A stretch of 18,330 bases of DNA from a bacterium HR41 (GTDB taxonomy: Bacteria; Actinomycetota; Thermoleophilia; Solirubrobacterales; Thermoleophilaceae), in NCBI GenBank assembly GCA_002898855.1, contig BEIR01000006.1:1-18330 (forward strand), given 5' to 3'. The notes below the pieces were generated by a model. The model made no database searches, was not told the origin of the DNA, and saw nothing but the letters and a program-made list of their open reading frames with translations. A program made the position numbers and the translations under genes. Below, one piece after another: positions 13,065-18,330 of this stretch. Numbering within the stretch: position 1 is the stretch's first letter; every line of letters begins with the position of its first letter.

Positions 13065-13922
13065 GTGCGGCTCGTCAACTACAGAGATCGACAGGGTCGC
13101 GTCCGCGCTGGTGTTGTGCGCGAGGGGGTCGTCTACCGCGCCGAGGTGGCGACCGAGACCGCCGGCGACGATGCGCAGTCCGCGACGGTCGACGACCTGG
13201 TGGCGAGCGGCCAGCTCGGCAGCGTGCACGCCGCCGAGACCGTCGGTCGCCTCGACGAGGTCTCGCTCGAGCCGCCGATCCTCGCTCCCCAGAAGATCGT
13301 CTGCATCGGCCTCAATTACCGCTCGCACGCCGAGGAGCAAGGGGCCGAGCCACCGTCGCAGCCCACGTTTTTCGCCAAGTTCCGCAACGCGCTCGCGGCG
13401 CCGGGAGCCACCGTGCCGCTGCCGCGGCTCAGCGCCAAAGTGGACTACGAGGCAGAGGTCGCTTTCGTGGTCGGACGGCGCTGCAAGGACGTACCCGAGG
13501 AGCGGGCGCTTGACTGCATCGCTGGCTACACGCTGTTCAACGATCTGTCGGCCCGTGACCTGCAGTTTGCTACCCCGCAGTGGATGCCGGGCAAGGTTTT
13601 CGACGGCTCGGCGCCGATGGGACCAGCCCTGGTCACGCCTGACGAGGCCGGCAGCCACGACGCGATCGACATCGAACTTTTGTTGAACGGCGAGCAGATG
13701 CAGGCGGCGACGACGGCCGATCTGGTGCACTCGATACCGGCGCTCGTCGCTCATCTCTCGGCGCTGATGACGCTCGAGCCCGGCGACGTCGTCGCCACCG
13801 GAACGCCCGCCGGCGTCGGCAGCTTGCGCAAGCCGCGCGTGTGGTTGCGCCCCGGCGACGAGGTCATCGTGCGGTCCCGCGTGCTCGGCGAGCTCGTGAC
13901 GCGCATCGGCGCCGCGGGCTGA
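13065..13922 (+). CDS. Fumarylacetoacetate hydrolase (FAH) family protein
   Basis: This is a 285-residue cytoplasmic enzyme. The N-terminus MRLVNYRDRQGRVRAGVV is the usual small regulatory domain. The catalytic core has KIVCIGLNYRSHAEEQG, metal-binding Glu residues in KVDYEAEVAFVVG, the Asp in FNDLSARDLQ, and the final ALMTLEPGDVVATGTPAGVG. Members cleave C-C bonds or isomerise beta-diketo acids: acylpyruvases, 2-hydroxyhepta-2,4-diene-1,7-dioate isomerases and oxaloacetate decarboxylases. The sequence alone does not choose among them, and no catabolic neighbours are present. I prefer GTG 13065 over GTG 13056 because MRLVNY matches the family and TAGGGT lies 7 bases upstream. Confidence 0.92.
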   Translation: MRLVNYRDRQGRVRAGVVREGVVYRAEVATETAGDDAQSATVDDLVASGQLGSVHAAETVGRLDEVSLEPPILAPQKIVCIGLNYRSHAEEQGAEPPSQPTFFAKFRNALAAPGATVPLPRLSAKVDYEAEVAFVVGRRCKDVPEERALDCIAGYTLFNDLSARDLQFATPQWMPGKVFDGSAPMGPALVTPDEAGSHDAIDIELLLNGEQMQAATTADLVHSIPALVAHLSALMTLEPGDVVATGTPAGVGSLRKPRVWLRPGDEVIVRSRVLGELVTRIGAAG

Positions 13923-14007
13923 GCGCAGGCGCGCCTTCGAACGCAACTTCCGCTGCAAATCGCGGCTGCGCTCTCAACTCGACGGGCGAGCTGCCGATCT
14001 GGAGCGC

Positions 14008-15111
14008 ATGGATATCCGTGCCGGACTGCTCGAGTACGGCGGTCGTCGCGTCGACGGCAGGCGCATCGCCGCCGGGTTGGTCGACGCCGTGGTGTGCGCC
14101 GGGATCTTCGTGATCGTGCAGGGGGTGACCGGCGGTGGTGTGCAGGGCGGCGCGATGGCCGTGCTGTGGTCGCTCTACTACTTCGTAGCGCTGGAAGCTT
14201 TGAACGGGCAGACGCTCGGCAAGCGGCTTTTCCGCCTGCGCGTGTTCCGCACGGACGGCAGCCTGCCCGGGTTCCGCGAGGTGTTGCTGCGCAACGTCTT
14301 GCGGCTGGTCGACGCGCTGCCCGTCTATCTGGTCGGGCTGGTGAGCATGTGGCGTACCGGCGAGCGGCGACAGCGCCTCGGCGACATCGCAGCTGGAACG
14401 TTGGTGCTAGACCAGGACGCCGAGCCGGAGCGAGCCGCCGCCTCCCCTGCCGGCGTCACGTGGGTAGCGGAAGGGCGGGCCAGCGAAGCTAGCGAAGAGG
14501 CTGCGCTTTGGGAAGACGCAAGCGGCGCCCAGGGCGAGACCGTCGAGACGGTCGAGAGCGTCGACGCCCCCGCGGCGCTCGCCTCCGAGCAGGCGGCGCC
14601 CGTGGAAGAGGGGCCTGCGTTCGCGGCCGAGGAAGTCGCACCAGCGCCCGACGAGCCACCGGCCACGGCCGAGGAGGCGGACACCTCTTCCGACGAGGGG
14701 CTCGCTGTGGCCGAGGGCGCGCCGGATGGGGCCGGGGAGGAGCAGGCTGTGGCCGAGAAGCAGGCGCGGGTGGTCGCCGAGCAGGCGCCGGCTTCGCCAG
14801 AGGAGCAGCTGCCTGGCGCCGAGCAGGCGTCCGCGGTCGAGTCCGACCGCCCCGCCGCGACAGAGGGTGCGAGCGAAGCCGATCGGGCGGAGGGCTCCAT
14901 GGCCCCGCCGCGCGACGCGAGCGCTGAGGGTTCGACGCCAGCGGACGACAGCGTGACCGGCGACGTCGCTACGCCCGACAGCGCCGGCGGAGAGGTGCGG
15001 GTGCGACAGACTCAGGTCGTCTCGTCGCCGATCGAGTTGCTGATGGGCGACTGGGAGAGCGGTGGCTCCGGCGGCGGCGACCGCGACCGCGCCGCGGGCA
15101 ACGGGCGCTGA
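14008..15111 (+). CDS. RDD-family membrane protein with long acidic, disordered C-terminal tail
   Basis: This is a 367-residue protein. Residues 10-140 form an RDD domain: GGRRVDGRRIAAGLVDAVV with the first helix, a second hydrophobic stretch (AVLWSLYYFVALEALNGQTL), then GKRLFRLRVFRTDG and RRQRLGDIAAGTLVL, the diagnostic C-terminal block. From about residue 140 to 330 the sequence is almost only Ala, Glu, Pro, Ser, Gly and Asp, with no hydrophobic core. It is probably disordered and cytoplasmic. The end regains complexity with RQTQVVSSPIELLMGDW (333-349) and a Gly-rich finish. RDD proteins are poorly understood, and some take part in ion or solute transport. The ATG at 14008 is preceded by GGAG with only three bases of spacing, so the start is the obvious one but initiation looks weak. 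Confidence 0.82.
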   Translation: MDIRAGLLEYGGRRVDGRRIAAGLVDAVVCAGIFVIVQGVTGGGVQGGAMAVLWSLYYFVALEALNGQTLGKRLFRLRVFRTDGSLPGFREVLLRNVLRLVDALPVYLVGLVSMWRTGERRQRLGDIAAGTLVLDQDAEPERAAASPAGVTWVAEGRASEASEEAALWEDASGAQGETVETVESVDAPAALASEQAAPVEEGPAFAAEEVAPAPDEPPATAEEADTSSDEGLAVAEGAPDGAGEEQAVAEKQARVVAEQAPASPEEQLPGAEQASAVESDRPAATEGASEADRAEGSMAPPRDASAEGSTPADDSVTGDVATPDSAGGEVRVRQTQVVSSPIELLMGDWESGGSGGGDRDRAAGNGR

Positions 15112-15125
15112 TCGCAGCGCTCGTC

Positions 15126-16607
15126 GTGCACGCGGATAGGCTGCTGGAGGTGCCAGCGGCCGAGCGCGAAGCTAGGGCAGCGGTGGCGGTGGTCGGCTCC
15201 GGGCCGGCCGGCATGTACGTAACAGGGTTCCTCTTGCGGCAGCGGCCGGGCGCGGTGGCCGTCGACGTCTACGAGCGTCTGCCGACCCCGTGGGGGCTCG
15301 TTCGCTTTGGCGTGGCCCCCGACCACCAGAACATCAAAGCGGTAGCGCGTGCCTTCGAGCGCGTCGCGCGGCTCGCCGGGTTTCGCTTCCTCGGCAACGT
15401 CGAAGTCGGCCGCGACGTCGCGCTCTCCGAGCTCCTCGACGTGTACGACGCGGTGGTGGTGGCGACCGGCGCGCCGGTCGACCGCGAGCTTGGTATACCC
15501 GGCGAGGACCTTCCCGGTTCGCTCGGCGCGGGGGCCTTCGTCAGCTGGTACAACGGCCATCCCGACTACCGCGACCTGCCCGTCGACCTCTCGTGTGAGC
15601 GGGCGGTCGTGGTCGGCAACGGCAACGTCGCCGCCGACGTCGCGCGCATCCTGCTCTCGCCCCCCGATCTTTTGGCGCGCACCGACATCGCCGACCACGC
15701 TCTGGAGACGCTGCGGGCCAGCCGTGTGCGCGAGGTGGTGATCGTCGGGCGCCGGGGCCCCGCCGAGGCGTCGTTCACGAACCACGAGCTGCGCGAGCTC
15801 GGCGCGATACCGGGCTGTGCGGTCGTGGTCGATCCGCGCGAGCTCGAGCTCGAGCCGGCCTCGCGCAGCGCGCTCGCTCGCGCCGACGATCCCACACGGC
15901 GTCGCAATCTCGAGACGTTCAGCGAGTTCGCGCGCCGCCAGGGCGGGCACGCCGAGCGACGGCTGCGTTTTCTCTTCCGCCGCTCCCCGCTGCGCATCGT
16001 CGGCGACCGTCGTGTCGCGGCCGTCGAGGTGGTGCGCAACACGCTCGTCGAAGATGGCGGTCGTGTGGTTGCGCTAGCCACCGAGCGGACGGAATCGATC
16101 GCGTGCGGGCTCGTGGTGCGGGCGGTCGGTTTCCGCAGCGAGCCCTTGCCCGAGCTTCCCTTCGATGCCAAGCGCGGGATCGTTCCCAACAACCGGGGGC
16201 GGGTGCTCGATCCGGCCAGTCGCGCCCCTCTGCCAGGTCTCTACGTTGCAGGGTGGGCTAAACGGGGGCCGACAGGGGTGATCGGCACGAACAAGCAGGA
16301 CGCCGCCGAGACGGCCGCGGCGGTGCTCGAAGATCTCGCCAGGCAGGCGCCGGCCGAGTCGCAAGCGCCCGCCGACCCGGTGCGATCCGCCGATCGCCAC
16401 CGCGACCCTCTCGACGAGCTCGGCTTGCGCGACCGGGTAGTGCTCATCGACTACTCGGGATGGCTGCGGATCGACGCTGCCGAACGCGAACGCGGGCGCG
16501 CCCAAGGACGCCCGCGGGTCAAGTTCTCAGATCGACGCGATCTCCTTCGGCAAGCCCTCGCCGGCGTAGAGCACCATCCGGTTGCACAAGGACACGAGCG
16601 CCGCTAA
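15126..16607 (+). CDS. fprA: FprA-like ferredoxin/adrenodoxin-type NADP+ reductase
   Basis: This is a 493-residue flavoprotein (485 if it starts at GTG 15150). The FAD-binding motif VAVVGSGPAGMY lies at the N-terminus, followed by YERLPTPWGLVRFGVAPDHQ and NIK, the family hallmark. The NADPH site is AVVVGNGNVAADVARILL, then VIVGRRGPAEASFTNHELRE. The C-terminus has YVAGWAKRGPTGVIGTNKQD. It moves electrons between NADPH and a ferredoxin, for example for P450s or Fe-S assembly. No ferredoxin domain is fused to it. GTG 15150 is a strong rival start, because TAGGCT lies exactly 7 bases before it and GGAG sits in the spacer. The last 26 codons overlap the convergent MerR-DICT gene. GRPRVKFSDRRDLLRQALAG still resembles the family's end, so the overlap looks genuine. 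Confidence 0.92.
   Translation: MHADRLLEVPAAEREARAAVAVVGSGPAGMYVTGFLLRQRPGAVAVDVYERLPTPWGLVRFGVAPDHQNIKAVARAFERVARLAGFRFLGNVEVGRDVALSELLDVYDAVVVATGAPVDRELGIPGEDLPGSLGAGAFVSWYNGHPDYRDLPVDLSCERAVVVGNGNVAADVARILLSPPDLLARTDIADHALETLRASRVREVVIVGRRGPAEASFTNHELRELGAIPGCAVVVDPRELELEPASRSALARADDPTRRRNLETFSEFARRQGGHAERRLRFLFRRSPLRIVGDRRVAAVEVVRNTLVEDGGRVVALATERTESIACGLVVRAVGFRSEPLPELPFDAKRGIVPNNRGRVLDPASRAPLPGLYVAGWAKRGPTGVIGTNKQDAAETAAAVLEDLARQAPAESQAPADPVRSADRHRDPLDELGLRDRVVLIDYSGWLRIDAAERERGRAQGRPRVKFSDRRDLLRQALAGVEHHPVAQGHERR
15137..15142 (+). promoter_or_regulatory. Candidate -10 (TAGGCT) supporting the GTG 15150 start of fprA
   Basis: TAGGCT, 7 bases, then an in-frame GTG at 15150 repeats the spacing seen at three other genes. 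It would give a 485-residue FprA that starts closer to its FAD motif. It lies downstream of the RDD stop (15111), so fprA could be transcribed on its own. Confidence 0.4.
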
Positions 16608-17396
16608 CGAAGGCGGGGCCACGCGGCCGCTTTCGAGCACCTCGTCGAGCGGTGCAAGCGCTTCCCGCCTCTCCCCATCGGCGACAGTGTTCGCGATTCG
16701 TCGGGCACTGGCGAGCGCGGCCTTGATCGCTCCTGCTTCCGTCGTCCAGAACGCCTCGAAGCGGCGGCGCTGGTCGCCCTGAAGGCGCGGCGCTGCCGCT
16801 AGCTCGCGCCCGCACAACAGCACGGCGAACTCTCCCGACGCGGCGACGATCGCCCAGTCGCGACGTGCCTCGGAGGCGGAGGGAAGCGGCAGCTCGCAAA
16901 CCGCCCCCGCGCGTGCCCGCCGGAAGTCGGCGAAGGCGACACAAGCGTCGGCTGCGCTCGCGAGGTCGGCCCAGCGCTGCGCGGACTGGCGGAAAAAGCG
17001 CTCGCGCTGAAAGAAGCCGACCACCACGCCGCCCCGCAGGCGCAAGGCGATTTCGTCCTCGATCGCGCGGCTGATCGCGACCAACGTGCGCTTGGTGACG
17101 ACAAGACGCGGCACGCCCACCGCCACGCTCGCGGCGTGGACGAAGGGGCTTCCCGGAGCAGCGACCTCGTCGCGGGCGAGAGCGATTGCGGCCTCGAGCG
17201 ACAGTCCCTGAGCACGCAGTGTCGTGACGCGGCGCACCGCCTCGACGGTGTCGCGGTCGAAGAGACGCCGGCCCGAGGGGCTGCGGCGCGGTCTCGGAAA
17301 GCCGTAACGGCGCTCCCACGTGCGCAGAGTGGCTTGCGGCACGCCGGAAGCGGCGGCCAGTTCGGCGATTCCGATCAGGTCGTGCTCGTCCGGCAT
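16527..17396 (-). CDS. MerR-family regulator with DICT sensory domain
   Basis: This is a 289-residue cytoplasmic regulator. Residues 7-75 are a MerR helix-turn-helix and wing: GIAELAAASGVPQ, then ATLRTWERRYGFPRPRR and SPSGRRLFDRDTVEAVRRV. This subtype, with WERRYGFP and PSGRR, is the one found in LitR/CarH/MlrA regulators. From about residue 98 to 240 it matches my memory of the DICT domain: LVAISRAIEDEIALRLRGG, VVVGFFQRERFFRQSAQRW, ADLASAADACVAFADF, RRDWAIVAASGEFAVLLCG and RRRFEAFWTTEAGAIKAAL. DICT is a predicted sensory domain linked to light responses in cyanobacteria, haloarchaea and actinobacteria. It has no cobalamin-binding motif. It is divergent from the ECF sigma gene across 79 bases and overlaps fprA at its 3' end by 81 bases. 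Confidence 0.88.
   Translation of the reverse strand: MPDEHDLIGIAELAAASGVPQATLRTWERRYGFPRPRRSPSGRRLFDRDTVEAVRRVTTLRAQGLSLEAAIALARDEVAAPGSPFVHAASVAVGVPRLVVTKRTLVAISRAIEDEIALRLRGGVVVGFFQRERFFRQSAQRWADLASAADACVAFADFRRARAGAVCELPLPSASEARRDWAIVAASGEFAVLLCGRELAAAPRLQGDQRRRFEAFWTTEAGAIKAALASARRIANTVADGERREALAPLDEVLESGRVAPPSLAALVSLCNRMVLYAGEGLPKEIASI
17283..17333 (-). repeat. Inverted-repeat copy A of the MerR recognition-helix coding segment
   Basis: These 51 bases encode ATLRTWERRYGFPRPRR of the MerR-DICT protein. They match 18255-18305 on the opposite strand at 45 of 51 positions by my count. Five of the six differences are in third positions and one is in a first position, and all are silent. The pair is therefore an inverted repeat flanking the sigma gene. 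Confidence 0.8.
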
Positions 17397-17441
17397 CGCA
17401 GCAGGAAGCGTGGCATGCGGCGCGCTCGCGCGGAAGGAGAA

Positions 17442-17467
17442 AGCTAGTCAGGATGAATAGCTATAGT
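17442..17467 (+). promoter_or_regulatory. AT-rich promoter/operator patch before the ECF sigma gene
   Basis: This is the only AT-rich patch in the 79-base gap between the divergent MerR-DICT and sigma genes. It holds AGCTA twice (17442-17446 and 17459-17463, starts 17 apart), the palindrome ATAGCTAT (17457-17464) and TATAGT (17462-17467), a good -10 eight bases before ATG 17476. MerR proteins usually bind across the -35/-10 spacer, which fits this position. Binding is inferred. Confidence 0.5.
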
Positions 17468-17475
17468 TGGTCATC

Positions 17476-18093
17476 ATGAAACATCCAGCGGGCAGTGCAG
17501 TGCAGAGGGCAGAGCAGACGGGCCTGGCGAACACGCACGTGTTCGAACGCGTCTATCGCGAGTGCGCACCGCTAGCGCGCGCCGCTGCAACGCGGGTGCT
17601 GGGCGATCCCGAGGCCGCCGAGGACGTAGTGCAGGACGTCTTCCTCGGGCTTTGGCAGCGGCCCGAACGGTTCGATCCGCGGCGGGCGTCGGCCGCTACC
17701 TACATCACCATGGTGGCGCGCTGTCGAGCGCTCGATGCCGCCCGTTCGCGTACTGCCGCGACCGGTGCGGTGGAGCGTCTCAGCGCGCGCGAGCGCGGCA
17801 CGCTGGCGGCAGCGGCGGGGCCGGACGAGATCGCGCTGACACGCGACGACGCGCGCCGAGCGGTACGTGCCCTGCGTGCCGTTCCGGTGGAACAGCGGCG
17901 AGCGGTCGCCCTGCGCCTGCTGCTTGGGCTCAGCACCGACGAGGTTGCGGAACTCGAGCGCTCACCGACGGGAACCGTCAAAAGCAGAGTCCGGCTCGGC
18001 TTGGCGAAGGCACGCGCCGAGCTCGAGAAAACCAGCGCGCGTTCGGCCCACGCCACGGCTTTCGGCTCGCCACCCGCACGGCAGGCGGCGTGA
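17476..18093 (+). CDS. ECF-type (sigma-70 family group 4) RNA polymerase sigma factor
   Basis: This is a 205-residue protein with the two ECF domains. Sigma region 2 spans about residues 24-95 (VFERVYRECAPLARAAATRV, DPEAAEDVVQDVFLGLWQRP, then ATYITMVARCRALDAARSR). Sigma region 4 spans about residues 135-190 (VPVEQRRAVALRLLLGLSTD, EVAELERSPTGTVKSRVRLG). No anti-sigma factor is encoded nearby, so control probably comes through the flanking MerR regulators. I prefer ATG 17476 over the in-frame TTG 17467 because TATAGT precedes it by 8 bases and the TTG lies inside that hexamer. Its stop overlaps the GTG of the next MerR gene (GTGA 18090-18093). The arrangement recalls Streptomyces LitS, the light-induced carotenoid sigma factor beside the MerR gene litR. 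Confidence 0.9.
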   Translation: MKHPAGSAVQRAEQTGLANTHVFERVYRECAPLARAAATRVLGDPEAAEDVVQDVFLGLWQRPERFDPRRASAATYITMVARCRALDAARSRTAATGAVERLSARERGTLAAAAGPDEIALTRDDARRAVRALRAVPVEQRRAVALRLLLGLSTDEVAELERSPTGTVKSRVRLGLAKARAELEKTSARSAHATAFGSPPARQAA

Positions 18094-18330
18094 GCGGCGG
18101 CAGCTACATCGGGAACAGCAACGGGGCGGGTCCCCGTCGGTCCAGCGGGCGCGCGCCGTCGCTCGACGGAGCGGCCCAGCGCCGTGCCGAAGCTGCGGCG
18201 AGCGAACGGCTTTTGACTCTCAGCGAGGTAGCGCGGTTGGTCGGCGTCGCTCCCGCCACTCTGCGCACCTGGGAGCGCCGCTACGGCTTCCCGCGACCGC
18301 GGCGGACGCCTGGCGGGCGCCGCGCGTACG
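18090..18330 (+). CDS. Second MerR-family regulator, LitR/CarH-like DNA-binding domain (3' truncated by window end)
   Basis: The GTG at 18090 overlaps the sigma stop, and the frame stays open for 80 codons to the end of the window. After a 40-residue polar leader comes a MerR domain: RLLTLSEVARLVGVAP, then ATLRTWERRYGFPRPRR and TPGGRRAY. The TPGGRR wing is typical of LitR/CarH-type regulators. It shares 17 identical residues in a row with the MerR-DICT protein encoded on the other side of the sigma gene. The effector domain is beyond the window, so a cobalamin domain, a DICT domain or something else all remain possible. Coupled translation with the sigma factor suggests they work together. 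Confidence 0.85.
   Translation, partial: MSGGSYIGNSNGAGPRRSSGRAPSLDGAAQRRAEAAASERLLTLSEVARLVGVAPATLRTWERRYGFPRPRRTPGGRRAY
18255..18305 (+). repeat. Inverted-repeat copy B of the MerR recognition-helix coding segment
   Basis: Partner of 17283-17333. It encodes the same 17 residues in the second MerR gene. It includes an uninterrupted 14-base identity (GCCACTCTGCGCAC, 18255-18268) with copy A (17333-17320). Confidence 0.8.

Noticed and set aside
12522..13958. N-terminal extension of the bolA frame into a 558-codon product
   Set aside because: The added part is antisense to the A-type carrier and FAH genes. BolA itself is normally about 80-105 residues and begins at GTG 12521.
14440..15000. 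Possible frameshift or tandem repeat in the RDD tail
   Set aside because: The frame is uninterrupted to a sensible C-terminal motif. The repeats are degenerate Ala/Glu/Pro codon runs with no exact unit.
17467..17475. TTG 17467 as the sigma factor start
   Set aside because: It overlaps the TATAGT hexamer, adds only three residues and has a weaker codon than ATG 17476.
1..18330. tRNA, rRNA, CRISPR arrays, riboswitches, insertion sequences
   Set aside because: I saw no cloverleaf-like segments, regular short repeats with spacers, conserved riboswitch cores, transposase motifs or terminal inverted repeats. Absence was judged by eye only.

Overview
The window is GC-rich throughout, densely coded and uses many GTG starts. 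Gene content and style (mycobacterial-type FprA, DUF3618/DUF4235/actinobacterial holin operon, MerR-DICT regulator) point to a high-GC actinobacterium. The class Thermoleophilia is my best guess, from memory of protein style rather than from any search. There are no rRNAs, tRNAs, CRISPR arrays, insertion sequences or phage genes. All gaps between genes are under 170 bases.

Layout. 1-291: 3' end of a probable MerR-type regulator. 304-2208: a polysaccharide deacetylase lipoprotein, divergent from a Nit-family amidase. 2180-3781: a DUF2804 protein, divergent from a TetR regulator, with a perfect dyad (3067-3082) between them. 3911-4903: a tight operon of four small membrane proteins (DUF4235, an unnamed 57-residue protein, holin-X-like PF07332, DUF3618). 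4914-9055: a surface-glycan block with a Wzx-type flippase, an O-antigen ligase/polymerase-like protein and a GT4 glycosyltransferase. 9140-11199: DegV and AI-2E/PerM genes overlapping by GTGA. 11361-12944: a DksA/TraR zinc-finger protein, then bolA-monothiol glutaredoxin (ATGA overlap) divergent from an A-type Fe-S carrier. 13065-15111: a fumarylacetoacetase-fold hydrolase and an RDD membrane protein with a very long acidic tail. 15126-16607: an FprA-like ferredoxin/adrenodoxin-NADP+ reductase. 16527-18330: a MerR-DICT regulator, divergent from an ECF sigma factor whose stop overlaps the start of a second MerR gene that runs off the window.

The right end is the most interesting part. An ECF sigma gene lies between two MerR paralogues that share a 17-residue identical recognition segment, and one of them carries a DICT sensory domain. 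This resembles the LitR/LitS and CarH light-responsive systems but has a different make-up. If the second MerR has a cobalamin-binding C-terminus and crt genes follow, this would be a two-sensor photoregulatory module. That is inference, because the deciding sequence lies outside the window.

A second signal runs through the whole window. At least six genes have a TANNNT -10-like hexamer 7 to 9 bases before the start codon, four of them at exactly 7. This suggests widespread leaderless transcription and moves several start codons.
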